Assembly: GCA_963732405.1 (NCBI GenBank) | Contig: CAVSZG010000001.1 | Span: 1,426,001 to 1,490,000, forward strand | Reading direction: 5' to 3' | Source of the DNA: JAUIAI01 sp963732405 | Lineage (GTDB): Bacteria > Pseudomonadota > Gammaproteobacteria > Burkholderiales > Burkholderiaceae_E | Length of the DNA stretch: 64,000 nucleotides | Shown here: piece by piece, positions 1 through 9,792 of the stretch | How the letters are laid out: each line of letters opens with the position of its first letter | Numbering within the stretch: position 1 is the stretch's first letter | Program-made: the position numbers and the translations under genes | Notes under the pieces: generated by a model | What the model saw: the letters and a program-made list of their open reading frames with translations, nothing else | What the model was told of the DNA's origin: nothing | Databases searched by the model: none

Positions 1-1087
1 CGATACGACCGGCCTTGCCTCATTGACCACGCCGGATGCGGTGTCGATGCAGCGAGATCTGGCAAGCCTGCGCGATGAGGGTGTGGTGTGTGTCGCCGTT
101 GAAGCGTCTTCGATCGGCCTGGATCAGCATCGACTCGCCGGTACCGCCATCGATGTCGCAGTGTTCACCAACCTGAGTCGTGATCACCTCGATTATCACC
201 ACACCATGGCCGACTACGCGCGGGCCAAGCAAAGGCTGTTCGCCCGGGACGATCTACGTGTCGCGATCGTTAATGGCGATGATCCGGCCGCCGTGCAGAT
301 GCTGGATGCCATCGCGCTCGGACGGTCCAGCACGCGATCGATCGCCTATGGTTTCGAGCCCGACCGGTATGCGCCGGGGGCGCAGGAGAAGCTGGCGATC
401 GCCGGATTCGAGACCCGGGCGAGCGGTTCGGTGCTGTCGCTCACCGGTACGCTCGGCTCGGCAACGGTCGAGCTGCAACTGGTCGGGCGCTTCAATGCCT
501 TGAATGCTGCCGCGGTCTGCGCGAGCTGGCTGGCGCTTGGCCTGTCGTTCAGCGATGCCATGGACCGGCTCGCCGTGCTGCGGCCGGTTGACGGTCGCCT
601 GCAGGCTGTCGAAGTAGCGGGCACGCCCGGTCCGCTGGTGGTGGTTGACTACGCCCATACGCCCGAAGCGCTGGCGGCGGCGCTCGATGCACTGGCCGAT
701 CCCTGCGCGGCCAGGGGCGGTGTGCTCTGGTGCGTGTTCGGGTGCGGCGGCGATCGTGATGCAGGCAAGCGCCCACTGATGGCTGCCGCCTGCGAGGCGC
801 GCGCCGGGCGTCTGGTCCTGACCAGTGACAATCCACGCAGTGAATCGCCTTTGGCCATCATGGCGGCGATGCAGACCGGCCTGACCCGCGCGCCGTGGCT
901 GGTCGAAGCGGATCGTGCGCAGGCCATAACGGCGGCCGTGCTGGCCGCCGATCCGCGTGACATCGTGCTGATCGCGGGCAAGGGCCACGAGGCCACGCAG
1001 GAGATCGCCGGACGCCGGTATCCGTTTTCCGATCAACGGGTCGCTCGTCAGGCCTTGCAAACCCGCGGGCAGGCCGATCATGCTTGA
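1..1087 (+). CDS. murE: UDP-MurNAc-tripeptide synthetase (MurE), 5' truncated by window edge
   Basis: MurE adds meso-diaminopimelate to UDP-MurNAc-Ala-Glu in the cytoplasm during peptidoglycan precursor synthesis. The frame is open from base 2 and the start codon lies upstream, so about 360 C-terminal residues are visible. The Mur ligase central-domain motif LSRDHLDYH is at about bases 170-197. The DNPR motif, which marks meso-DAP rather than lysine specificity, is at bases 827-838. A GKGHE motif follows near 978. The gene overlaps murF by 8 bases, so translation is probably coupled. The missing N-terminus includes the UDP-binding domain and the P-loop. Confidence 0.96.
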   Translation, partial: DTTGLASLTTPDAVSMQRDLASLRDEGVVCVAVEASSIGLDQHRLAGTAIDVAVFTNLSRDHLDYHHTMADYARAKQRLFARDDLRVAIVNGDDPAAVQMLDAIALGRSSTRSIAYGFEPDRYAPGAQEKLAIAGFETRASGSVLSLTGTLGSATVELQLVGRFNALNAAAVCASWLALGLSFSDAMDRLAVLRPVDGRLQAVEVAGTPGPLVVVDYAHTPEALAAALDALADPCAARGGVLWCVFGCGGDRDAGKRPLMAAACEARAGRLVLTSDNPRSESPLAIMAAMQTGLTRAPWLVEADRAQAITAAVLAADPRDIVLIAGKGHEATQEIAGRRYPFSDQRVARQALQTRGQADHA

Positions 1088-2471
1088 TCTGCGCGAAGCA
1101 CTCGCCCTGCTCGATACGGGCGTGATGGTCGGTCACGGTAACGAGCGGTTCAACTCGATCAGCACCGATAGCCGGGCCGACGTGGCCGGCAGCCTGTACG
1201 TGGCGCTGCGCGGCGAGCGCTTCGACGGTCATGACTTCACCGATCAGGCTCTGGCGGCCGGTGCCGTGGCCTGTCTGGTCGATGCGCAATATCCGGCACG
1301 GGCACCGGCGCTGCGTGTGCCGGATACGCGTCGCGCCCTGGGCGAGCTGGCGCGCGGCTGGCGGCGTCGTTTCCGCCTGCCATTGATTGCGGTGACCGGC
1401 AGCAACGGCAAGACCACGGTCAAGGAAATGCTTGCCGCGATTCTCGTGCAGGCGGTCGGCGAGCCGGCGGCGCTGGCCACCCGCGGCAATTTCAACAATG
1501 AGATCGGGGTGCCGCTGACCGTGTTTCGTCTGCGCGCGGGGCACCGTCTCGCCGTGCTTGAACTGGGCATGAACCGACCTGGCGAGATCGCCTGGCTGGC
1601 CCGGATCGCGCAACCCACGATTGCGCTGGTGAACAACGCCCAGCGTGAGCACCAGGAGTTTCTGGACGGTGTTGCCGCGACCGCCCGCGAGAACGGCATG
1701 TCGATCGCGTCGCTGCCGACGGATGGCATTGCCGTGTTTCCGGGCGACGATGAATCCGCGCCGATCTGGGCAAGTCTGGCCGGTACGCGGGCGCGTCTTA
1801 CCTTCGGCCTGTCCGACGAACCGGGTCGCTTCGATGTGCAGGCGGCTGGCGACAGCCAGCCGGCCGGGTTCACGATCCAGCTGCGTGAGCAATCGTTCCC
1901 CGTGTCGCTGGCCATCGACGGGCAACACAATGTGCGCAACGCCCTGGCGGCCACCGCCTGCGCCCTGGCGGCGGGTGTGCTGCCGGCGCAGATCGCGCAA
2001 GGCCTGGCCCGGTTCACCCCGGCGGCGGGGCGGATGCGCCGGGTTGCGGCCGCGCCAGGCGTGACCTTGATCGACGACACCTACAACGCGAATCCCGATT
2101 CCGTGCGGGCGGCGATTGCCGCGCTCGCCGCCCATCCCGGACCCCGTATCCTGATCCTGGGTGACATGGCCGAGCTCGGCGCGCAGGGTCCGGCATGGCA
2201 TGCGGAGGTCGGCGAATTCGCGCGGCGCAGCGGGATCGATCGTATGCTCGCCCTGGGGCCGTTGTGCCGTGAAGCCGTCGGCGCATTCGGTGCGGGTGCC
2301 GAGCATGTCGACTCGATGGCGACACTGATCGAGGCCGCCACGGCGGCGGCCGCGCCTGGCACCACGGTGCTGGTCAAGGGATCGCGCGCCATGGCCATGG
2401 AAGCGGTGATCGCGACCCTGGTCGCCAATGCCCGCACGGGCGGTCAGGAGGGCGCATGCTGCTCGAACTGA
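1080..2471 (+). CDS. murF: UDP-MurNAc-tripeptide--D-Ala-D-Ala ligase (MurF)
   Basis: MurF joins D-alanyl-D-alanine to the UDP-MurNAc-tripeptide, the last cytoplasmic step of precursor synthesis. The protein has 463 residues, normal for the family. The ATP-binding loop VTGSNGKTTVKEM lies near residue 105. An NFNNEIGVPLT segment typical of MurF follows near 138, and DDTYNANPDS near 335. The ATG at 1080 lies inside the end of murE, and the 3' end overlaps mraY by 16 bases. This fits the compact dcw operon. Confidence 0.97.
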   Translation: MLDLREALALLDTGVMVGHGNERFNSISTDSRADVAGSLYVALRGERFDGHDFTDQALAAGAVACLVDAQYPARAPALRVPDTRRALGELARGWRRRFRLPLIAVTGSNGKTTVKEMLAAILVQAVGEPAALATRGNFNNEIGVPLTVFRLRAGHRLAVLELGMNRPGEIAWLARIAQPTIALVNNAQREHQEFLDGVAATARENGMSIASLPTDGIAVFPGDDESAPIWASLAGTRARLTFGLSDEPGRFDVQAAGDSQPAGFTIQLREQSFPVSLAIDGQHNVRNALAATACALAAGVLPAQIAQGLARFTPAAGRMRRVAAAPGVTLIDDTYNANPDSVRAAIAALAAHPGPRILILGDMAELGAQGPAWHAEVGEFARRSGIDRMLALGPLCREAVGAFGAGAEHVDSMATLIEAATAAAAPGTTVLVKGSRAMAMEAVIATLVANARTGGQEGACCSN

Positions 2472-3625
2472 CCCAGTGGTTGGCCACGGATGTGCGTGGG
2501 TTCGCGGTGTTCAACTACATCACCCTGCGGGCGGTGCTGGCCGCCCTGACGGCCTTGCTGCTGGGTCTTCTGCTCGGTCCCCGGGTGATTCGCAAGCTCA
2601 CCGCCATGAAGATCGGCCAGGCAGTGCGGGAGGACGGACCGCAGACCCACCTGAGCAAATCGGGCACGCCGACGATGGGCGGTGCACTGGTGTTGATCGC
2701 CGTGTGTTGCGCCACGGTGCTCTGGAGTGATCTGGGCAATCGCTTCGTCTGGGTGGTGATGGGCATTACCCTGGGTTTCGGCGTGATCGGCTGGGTAGAT
2801 GACTATCGCAAGGTGGTTCATCGTGATCCCAAGGGCATGCCGGCCGGGCAGAAATATTTCTGGCAGACCGTGCTCGGTTCGATTGCCGCGGTCTACCTCA
2901 CGTTCACCGTGCCGACCCTGTCGAGCGCTCAGGCCTGGTCGCTGTTCCTGGACTGGATTGCCAGCGGTTTCACGCTCGAATTGCCGGCCAGTGGCGCGCT
3001 GATCGTGCCGTTCTTCAAGAACGTGGCGATTCCGATCGGTGCATTCACCTTCATGGTCCTGACCTACTTCGTGATCGTGGGCACCAGCAATGCGGTAAAT
3101 CTCACCGATGGCGCCGACGGCCTGGCGATCATGCCTTCAGTGCTGGTAGGTGGCGCGCTGGGCATTTTCGCCTATGCGAGCGGCAACTCGGTGTTCTCCC
3201 GATACCTGCTGATTCCCTATATCCCCGGGGCCGGCGAACTGACCGTGTTCTGTGGCGCGATCGTTGGCGCGGGCCTGGCCTTCCTGTGGTTCAACACCTA
3301 TCCGGCCCAGGTGTTCATGGGTGATGTGGGCGCCCTGGCGATCGGTGCCGCGCTGGGCACGGTGGCGGTGGTGGTGCGCCAGGAAATCGTGTTGTTCATC
3401 ATGGGCGGGGTGTTCGTCGCCGAAACCCTGTCGGTGATGCTGCAGGTGGGTTACTTCAAATACACGAAACGCCGATTCGGCACCGGCCGGCGCATCTTTC
3501 GAATGGCGCCTTTGCATCATCACTTCGAAGTGGGTGGCGCGAAGGAGTCGCAGGTGGTCGTGCGCTTCTGGATCGTCACCATGATCCTCGTGCTGTTCGG
3601 CCTGTCGACACTCAAGCTGCGATGA
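2456..3625 (+). CDS. mraY: phospho-MurNAc-pentapeptide translocase (MraY)
   Basis: MraY is an integral membrane enzyme that transfers phospho-MurNAc-pentapeptide to undecaprenyl phosphate, making lipid I. At 389 residues it has the long form common in Betaproteobacteria. About ten hydrophobic helices are visible. Active-site motifs are DDYRK near residue 117, NLTDGADGLA near 213 and the loop HHHFE near 353. The start overlaps murF, and the stop shares ATGA with the murD start. Confidence 0.97.
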   Translation: MLLELTQWLATDVRGFAVFNYITLRAVLAALTALLLGLLLGPRVIRKLTAMKIGQAVREDGPQTHLSKSGTPTMGGALVLIAVCCATVLWSDLGNRFVWVVMGITLGFGVIGWVDDYRKVVHRDPKGMPAGQKYFWQTVLGSIAAVYLTFTVPTLSSAQAWSLFLDWIASGFTLELPASGALIVPFFKNVAIPIGAFTFMVLTYFVIVGTSNAVNLTDGADGLAIMPSVLVGGALGIFAYASGNSVFSRYLLIPYIPGAGELTVFCGAIVGAGLAFLWFNTYPAQVFMGDVGALAIGAALGTVAVVVRQEIVLFIMGGVFVAETLSVMLQVGYFKYTKRRFGTGRRIFRMAPLHHHFEVGGAKESQVVVRFWIVTMILVLFGLSTLKLR

Positions 3626-5133
3626 ACCAGCCACTCATGCCCGATACCCACCTCATCGCCACCGATCCGCTCGCCGAGCCGGGCCGTCGGGTGCTGGTGC
3701 TCGGCCTGGGCATTTCGGGACTGGCGGCGGTGCGATATGCACTGCATTGTCAGGCTCAGGTGACGGTGGTGGACACGCGGGCTCAGCCGCCCGCGCTGAC
3801 CCGCCTGCGCGAACGATACCCCGATGTCCCGTTTGCCTCGTGTGCGCTCGAGGCCGTCGATCTGGCCGATGTCGATGTCGTGATCTGGAGCCCGGGCCTG
3901 TCCATCGAAGTGGGCGCTGCGGCGGCCCTGGCCGAGCGAATCCGCGCAGCCGGCATCATCCTGACCGGTGAACTGGATCTGTTCATGATGGCCCGGGCTC
4001 GCCACGCCGGCGACACGACGGTGATCGCCATCACCGGCACCAATGGCAAGACCACGGTGTGTGCGCTCTCGACCCTGATGGCTCAGGCCTGTGGCGTGCA
4101 TGCAGTGGCCGTGGGCAATATCGGCATCACCATGCTCGACGCCTGGTGCGATGCGCTGGCCGATCAGACGATGCCCAGACTGTGGTTCGTCGAACTGTCG
4201 AGTTTCCAGCTCGCGTTGAGCCATGGCTTCGATCCGGACGTGGCGACGATCCTGAACATCACGCCGGATCATTCGGACTGGCATGCGTCGTTCGACAGCT
4301 ACCGCGCAGCCAAGCATCGGATCATCGGTCCGTCGACCTTGTTCGTGGCACCGGCTGACGTGGCGGCGCCCGCATCCGCCTCTGCGTCACGGATTCGCCG
4401 CTTCGGTCTGGATGAACCGGTCGGGGTTGGCGATACCGGCCTGATCCATGAGGGCGGGCTGGTCTGGCTGGGCCAGGCACAGGCTGCCGAGGCCGAGCCC
4501 GTCAGACGACGCGGCGAGGTGGTCGCGCCGCCCGTGAGGCGTCGACTGATGCCGGTCGAGGCGATGCGGATCCGCGGTGTTCACAACCAGCTCAATGCTC
4601 TGGCCGCGCTCGCCTTGTGCTCGGCACTCGATCTGCCGATGGCGCCGATGCTGCATGCCCTGCGCGATTATCGCGGCGAGGCCCATCGCTGTCAGTTGGT
4701 CGCCCGCATCGACGAGGTCGAGTACTACGACGATAGCAAGGGCACCAATGTGGGCTCGACCTGCGCAGCGCTGGCCGGACTCGGCCGCAAGGCCTGGTTG
4801 ATCGCCGGCGGTGTAGGCAAGGACCAGGACTTTTCGCCGCTGCTCGCGCCGGTTCGCGCGCATGCGGCTGGCGTGATCCTGATCGGTGCTGATGCCGTGC
4901 GCATCGACGAGGCGATCCGGCCGGCCGGCGTGCCCTGCGAGCATGCCGTCGATCTGGCCCAGGCGCTCGAGCGGGCGGCCGAGCTCGCCCGACCGGGTCA
5001 GGCGGTGCTGCTCTCACCGGCCTGCGCGAGCTTCGACATGTTCAGGGACTACCGCCATCGCGGTGAAGTGTTCATCGACCTGGTCAGGCAGTTGGGCGAG
5101 GCCCGTGGCCAACCGATGGAGCTCACATGTTGA
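3622..5133 (+). CDS. murD: UDP-MurNAc-L-alanine--D-glutamate ligase (MurD), long form
   Basis: MurD adds D-glutamate to UDP-MurNAc-L-Ala. The N-terminal Rossmann-like segment (VLVLGLGISGLAAVRYA) is near residue 23. The P-loop GTNGKTT is near residue 139 and the DDSKGTN motif near 370. At 503 residues it is about 65 longer than the E. coli enzyme. The extra length is an N-terminal extension and an Arg/Val/Pro-rich insert at about residues 290-315. As I recall, Burkholderiales MurD proteins share such an insert. The start overlaps the mraY stop by 4 bases. Confidence 0.96.
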   Translation: MNQPLMPDTHLIATDPLAEPGRRVLVLGLGISGLAAVRYALHCQAQVTVVDTRAQPPALTRLRERYPDVPFASCALEAVDLADVDVVIWSPGLSIEVGAAAALAERIRAAGIILTGELDLFMMARARHAGDTTVIAITGTNGKTTVCALSTLMAQACGVHAVAVGNIGITMLDAWCDALADQTMPRLWFVELSSFQLALSHGFDPDVATILNITPDHSDWHASFDSYRAAKHRIIGPSTLFVAPADVAAPASASASRIRRFGLDEPVGVGDTGLIHEGGLVWLGQAQAAEAEPVRRRGEVVAPPVRRRLMPVEAMRIRGVHNQLNALAALALCSALDLPMAPMLHALRDYRGEAHRCQLVARIDEVEYYDDSKGTNVGSTCAALAGLGRKAWLIAGGVGKDQDFSPLLAPVRAHAAGVILIGADAVRIDEAIRPAGVPCEHAVDLAQALERAAELARPGQAVLLSPACASFDMFRDYRHRGEVFIDLVRQLGEARGQPMELTC

Positions 5134-6344
5134 ATGTGCTGCGCGGATGGCGTTCATCGGAGCGCTCGAAGGTCAGGCGAAGCGCCAGCGTACGCCGTGA
5201 TCCACCCCGGGTCGGTCGTCAGTTCGACGAGCCCTTGCTCTGGGTCCTTGCGATGCTGATGCTGGGCGGACTGGTGATGGTCTATTCGGCGTCGATCGCG
5301 CTGGGTGACGGAGGGCGATACGACCATGCCACGTCGACCTACTACCTGATCCGGCATCTGGCGGGCATGGCGGTGGCGGTGAGCGCCGGCATCGCCGCGT
5401 TCTACGTGAATGTGGCGACCTGGGAGAAATGGGCGCCGCGCTTTTTCCTGCTGGGCATCATTCTGTTGGTGCTGGTATTGATTCCGGGCGTGGGCAAGTC
5501 GGTGCTGGGTGCGCAGCGCTGGATCCCCCTGGGCCTGATAAATCTGCAGCCCTCCGAGCTCATGAAGTTTTTCGTGGTGCTCTATGTCGCCGATTACACG
5601 GTGCGCAAACGCGAGTATCTGCAGCACTTTCGCAAGGGCATCCTGCCAATGGGTGCGGTGGTGTTCGTCGTTGCCCTGTTGCTCAACCTGGAACCGGACC
5701 TTGGCGCCGCGATCGTGGTCTGCGCCATCGCCACCGGCATGTTGTATCTGGGCGGCATCAATGTCCGGCTGTTCTGGGGTCTGGTGGCCACTGCGGTGGC
5801 GGCGGCCGCGCTGGTGATCCAGACCAGCGAATTCCGTCGCGAGCGCATCCTGGCCTACCTCGCGCCCTTTGACCCCGATCACGTCACGGGCCGGGGCTAC
5901 CAGCTCAGCCGATCCCTGATCGCCTTCGGTCGAGGCGAACTGACCGGCGCCGGTCTGGGCGCGTCGGTCGAGAAGCATCTGTTCCTGCCCGAACCGCACA
6001 CCGACTTTCTGCTGGCCATCATCGGCGAGGAACTCGGCCTGGTCGGCGTGCTGGTGGTGATCGTGGGCTTTTACTGGGTCACCCGTCGCCTGTTTGATAT
6101 CGGCCGCCGCTCGATCGCCCTCAACCAGGTCTATGCCGGACTGGTCGTCTATGGCGTGGCGATCTGGTTGCTGGTCCAGAGCTTCATCAACATGGGCGTC
6201 AACCTGGGCGTGCTGCCCACCAAGGGGCTGACCCTGCCACTGATGAGCTACGGCGGTTCCGCCCTGCTTGCCAACTGCATCAGTCTGGGCGTGGTGCTTC
6301 GCATCGATTGCGAGAACCGGCGGCTGACCGGAGGCGTGCGATGA
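5127..6344 (+). CDS. ftsW: peptidoglycan glycosyltransferase FtsW
   Basis: FtsW is the SEDS-family glycosyltransferase of the division septum and uses lipid II in the inner membrane. The protein has 405 residues. A basic cytoplasmic N-terminus is followed by about ten membrane helices starting near residue 38. The SEDS signature PEPHTDFLLAIIGEELG lies near residue 288 and MSYGGSALLANC near 373. It overlaps murD by 7 bases and shares ATGA with murG. It is named FtsW rather than RodA because of its place in the dcw cluster. Confidence 0.96.
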   Translation: MLNVLRGWRSSERSKVRRSASVRRDPPRVGRQFDEPLLWVLAMLMLGGLVMVYSASIALGDGGRYDHATSTYYLIRHLAGMAVAVSAGIAAFYVNVATWEKWAPRFFLLGIILLVLVLIPGVGKSVLGAQRWIPLGLINLQPSELMKFFVVLYVADYTVRKREYLQHFRKGILPMGAVVFVVALLLNLEPDLGAAIVVCAIATGMLYLGGINVRLFWGLVATAVAAAALVIQTSEFRRERILAYLAPFDPDHVTGRGYQLSRSLIAFGRGELTGAGLGASVEKHLFLPEPHTDFLLAIIGEELGLVGVLVVIVGFYWVTRRLFDIGRRSIALNQVYAGLVVYGVAIWLLVQSFINMGVNLGVLPTKGLTLPLMSYGGSALLANCISLGVVLRIDCENRRLTGGVR

Positions 6345-7424
6345 GCGGCCGGACCCTGATGATCATGGCCGGCGGCACAGGTGGGCATGTGATGCCTGGT
6401 CTGGCCGTGGCCCGCGAGATGATCGGGCGCCACTGGCAGGTTGTCTGGCTGGGCAATCCGACGGGCATGGAGGGTGACCTCGTGCCGCGCGCCGGCATTC
6501 AGATGCAGCCGGTGTCGTTTTCCGGATTGCGCGGTAAGGGGCCGCTGGCCATGCTGATGCTTCCGGCCCGCCTGTTGCGCGCGTTCTGGCAGAGCGTGCA
6601 GGCCTTGCGGCTGACCCATCCCGACGTCGTGCTCGGCATGGGTGGTTACGTGGCGTTTCCGGGCGGCATGATGGCGGTGTTGCTGAATCGGCCGCTGGTC
6701 GTGCATGAGCAGAACTCGGTTGCCGGTCTGACCAACCGGGTGCTCGCCAGGATCGCCGACCGGGTGCTGCAGGCCTTTCCGGGCGCATTGTCCGGCGCGA
6801 TGGTGACTGGCAATCCGGTGCGTGAGGCGATGCTCAGCGATGATGATCCGGGTTCGCGGGTCGGCGGGCGCAGCGGTCCGCTGCGTTTGCTCGTGATCGG
6901 CGGCAGCCAGGGCGCGAGGGTGCTCAATGAGACAGTGCCCCGCCGCGCTGGCCGCGCTCGCTGCCGATCGTCTGCCCCAGGTCGTGCATCAATGCGGGCG
7001 CGGTCAACGTGATCAGGTGTTGCAGGCCTATGCCGGATTGCCCGTCTCGGTGCGCGTCGAGGAATTCATCGATGAGGTTGCGATGGCCTATCGGGACGCC
7101 GATCTGGTGGTCTGTCGCGCCGGTGCGATGACGGTTGCCGAACTGGCCGCAGTCGGTGTGGCGAGCATTCTGGTGCCTTTCCCGCATGCGGTCGATGACC
7201 ATCAGACCAGCAATGCGCGCTATCTGGCCGATGGCAATGCCGCCCTGCTGGTGCCGCAGCCCCAATTCACCGCCGGCTGGCTCGCCGGTGTGCTGACCGG
7301 ACTGGATCGCGACCGACTGGCCGCCATGGCGGTCGCGGCCCGTTCGCTGGCCCGTCCCGATGCCACCCGGCAGGTGGCTGACGTCTGTGAGGCCGTCGCC
7401 CGGCCGCCCGGAGGTGGGCGATGA
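6341..7424 (+). CDS. murG: UDP-GlcNAc:lipid I GlcNAc transferase (MurG), single-base frameshift
   Basis: MurG is a peripheral GT-B glycosyltransferase that converts lipid I to lipid II. The donor loop GGTGGH is near residue 10, and VIGGSQGARVLN is near residue 187. The reading frame then breaks: reading moves from the frame of 6341 to the +1 frame at the run of four C at 6938-6941. Removing one C gives continuous sequence (ETVPAALAALAAD) and a 360-residue protein of normal length with EFIDEVAMAYRDADLVVCRAG downstream in order. MurG is essential, so an extra base in the assembly is more likely than a real pseudogene. The start overlaps ftsW. Confidence 0.93.
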
Positions 7425-8813
7425 AACACAAGGTCAAACGGATTCATTTTGTCGGCATCGGCGGCGCCGGCATGAGCGGTATCGCCGAGGTGTTGCTCAA
7501 TCTGGACTACCGGATCAGTGGTTCGGATCTGGCTGAGAAGCGCGACCACGCGACGTCTGCTGTCGCTGGGGGCACAGATCCACATCGGCCATGCGAGCAG
7601 CAACATCGAGGGCGCCGACTGCGTGGTGACCTCGACCGCCGTGACCAGCAGCAATCCGGAAGTGGTTGCGGCCCGCGCTGCGCGCATCCCGGTGGTGCCG
7701 CGCGCCATGATGTTGGCCGAATTGATGAAACTCAAGCAGGGCGTGGCGATCGCCGGCACGCATGGCAAGACCACGACCACCAGTCTGATTGCTTCGGTGC
7801 TCGGTCAGGGCGGACTCGATCCGACCTTCGTGATCGGTGGCCGGCTCAACAGTGCCGGGGCCAATGCGCGTCTGGGCACGGGTGAATACATAGTGGTCGA
7901 GGCCGATGAATCGGATGGCTCCTTCCTGAATCTGCTGCCGATGATCGCCGTGATCACCAACATCGATGCGGACCATATGGAGACCTATGGCCATGACATC
8001 GCCCGGCTCAAACAGGCTTTCATCGAATTCACCCAGCGCCTGCCGTTCTACGGGATGGCGATGGTCTGCATCGATGATCCCCAGGTGCGCGAGATCCTGC
8101 CGTTCATTTCCAAGCCGATCACCCGCTATGGCCTGGCCGAGGATGCGCAGCTGCGCGCGGTTGACGTGCGACCCGATGGCGTGGGCATGCGCTTCACCGT
8201 GATGCGCGACGGAGTGCGGCGATTTGACGCGCATCTGAATGCGCCCGGCGAACACAACGTGCGCAATGCACTGGCGGCGATCGCGGTCGGTCATGAGCTG
8301 GGCGTGCCCGATGCCGCCATCGCCACCGCCCTGGAACACTTCACCGGTGTGGGTCGGCGCTTTCAGTCCTGGGGTGAGATCGATCTGCCCGGTGGCGGGC
8401 GCTTCACTCTCGTCGACGACTACGGCCATCATCCGGTTGAACTGGCGGCGACGCTGGCCGCCGCTAAGGGTGCGTTTCCGGGTCGGCGCATCGTGCTGGC
8501 CTTCCAACCCCATCGTTACACCCGGACCCGCGATCTGTTCGAGGACTTCGTGCGTGTGCTTTCCGGGGCCGATGCGTTGCTGCTCGCAGAGGTCTATGCG
8601 GCGGGCGAAGCGCCGATCGTCGCGGCCGATTCGCGGGCGCTGGCGCGCGCGATCCGGGTGGCCGGCCGCATCGAACCCGTCTTTGTGGAATCCATTGCGA
8701 AGATGCCGGCGGCCATCCTGGCGGCCGCCCGCGATGGCGACGTGGTGATCACGCTGGGTGCCGGCTCGATCGGCAGCACGGCGGCCAGCGTGCAGGAGCT
8801 TGCTCATGGCTGA
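7421..8813 (+). CDS. murC: UDP-MurNAc--L-alanine ligase (MurC), single-base frameshift
   Basis: MurC adds L-alanine to UDP-MurNAc, the first peptide-stem step. The N-terminal HFVGIGGAGMSGIAEVL is clear from residue 8. The frame shifts by +1 at about 7546, where dropping one C of CC gives AEKRDTRRLLSLGA. The second frame carries the P-loop GTHGKTTTTS, the ADESDGSFL motif and DDYGHHPVE. The corrected protein has 463 residues, as expected. It starts on an ATGA overlap with murG and overlaps ddl by 8 bases. The break is probably a consensus error because the gene is essential. Confidence 0.93.
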
Positions 8814-9792
8814 TTCACACCGGTCTGATCGCATACCGGCCAGTGCTCGATTCGGCCGGGTTGCCGTGCTGCTGGGCGGTGACTCTGCCGAGCGCGAGAT
8901 CTCGCTCAGGTCCGGCTCGATGGTGTTGGCGTCGCTGCAACGCCAGGGTGTTGATGCGCATGCCTTCGATCCGGCCAAGCAGTCGCTGGGCGACCTGTCG
9001 GCCGGCCGCTTCGATCGCGCCTTCGTGAGCCTGCACGGCCGTTTCGGCGAGGATGGCACGATTCAGGGTGCGCTCGAGATGATGCGCATTCCCTATACCG
9101 GTTCCGGCATCCAGGCCTCGGCGATTGCGATCGACAAGATCGCGACCAAGCGTATCTGGACCACGCATTCGCTGCCAACGCCACCCTTCACTATGCTCGA
9201 GGGGCCCGATGATGGCGAGCGTGCCTGGCGCGAACTGGCCGGCGCCTGCGTGGTCAAACCCGTGCGTGAAGGGTCGACCCTGGGCCTGACCAAGGTCATG
9301 CAGGCGAGCGGCATGGCAGAGGCCTACCAGCTGGCGGCCGGTTTTCATGATGACGTCCTGGCCGAACGACTGATCGTCGGGCGTGAACTCACGGTGGCGG
9401 TGCTGGGCGCGGGCCCGACGGCCCATGCCTTGCCGATCGTGGAGATCCGCGCGCCCGATGGCAACTATGACTATCAGAACAAGTACTTCACCGACAGCAC
9501 CGAATACCTGTGTCCTGCGCCACTGTCCGAGGCACTGACGGTCGCGATTCAGCAGTTGTCGGAGCAGGCCTACCGCGCACTGGGCTGCGAGGGCTGGGGT
9601 CGGGTCGATCTGATGCTGGATGCCGCGGATCAGCCCTGGCTGCTCGAAGTGAATACCTCGCCAGGCATGACCGACCACTCGCTGGTGCCGATGGCGGCGC
9701 GCGCCGCCGGGCTTTCATACGATGAACTGGTGTTGTCGGTTCTGGCCACGGCCGCACTGAAGGTGCGTGGCGCTACCGGGGCGCCGTCATGA
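8806..9792 (+). CDS. ddl: D-alanine--D-alanine ligase
   Basis: Ddl is an ATP-grasp enzyme that makes D-Ala-D-Ala for MurF. The ATG at 8806 was chosen because it overlaps the murC stop as elsewhere in the operon. This gives 328 residues, close to the 305-330 usual for DdlB. The N-terminal VAVLLGGDSAEREISLRSG is near residue 17. The ATP-grasp metal-binding end EVNTSPGMTDHSLVP is near residue 285. It lies in the standard murC-ddl-ftsQ position. Confidence 0.96.
   Translation: MADSHRSDRIPASARFGRVAVLLGGDSAEREISLRSGSMVLASLQRQGVDAHAFDPAKQSLGDLSAGRFDRAFVSLHGRFGEDGTIQGALEMMRIPYTGSGIQASAIAIDKIATKRIWTTHSLPTPPFTMLEGPDDGERAWRELAGACVVKPVREGSTLGLTKVMQASGMAEAYQLAAGFHDDVLAERLIVGRELTVAVLGAGPTAHALPIVEIRAPDGNYDYQNKYFTDSTEYLCPAPLSEALTVAIQQLSEQAYRALGCEGWGRVDLMLDAADQPWLLEVNTSPGMTDHSLVPMAARAAGLSYDELVLSVLATAALKVRGATGAPS

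Noticed and set aside
858..2306. A 482-codon minus-strand open frame opposite murE and murF
   Set aside because: It is antisense to clearly conserved Mur ligases and has low-complexity composition.
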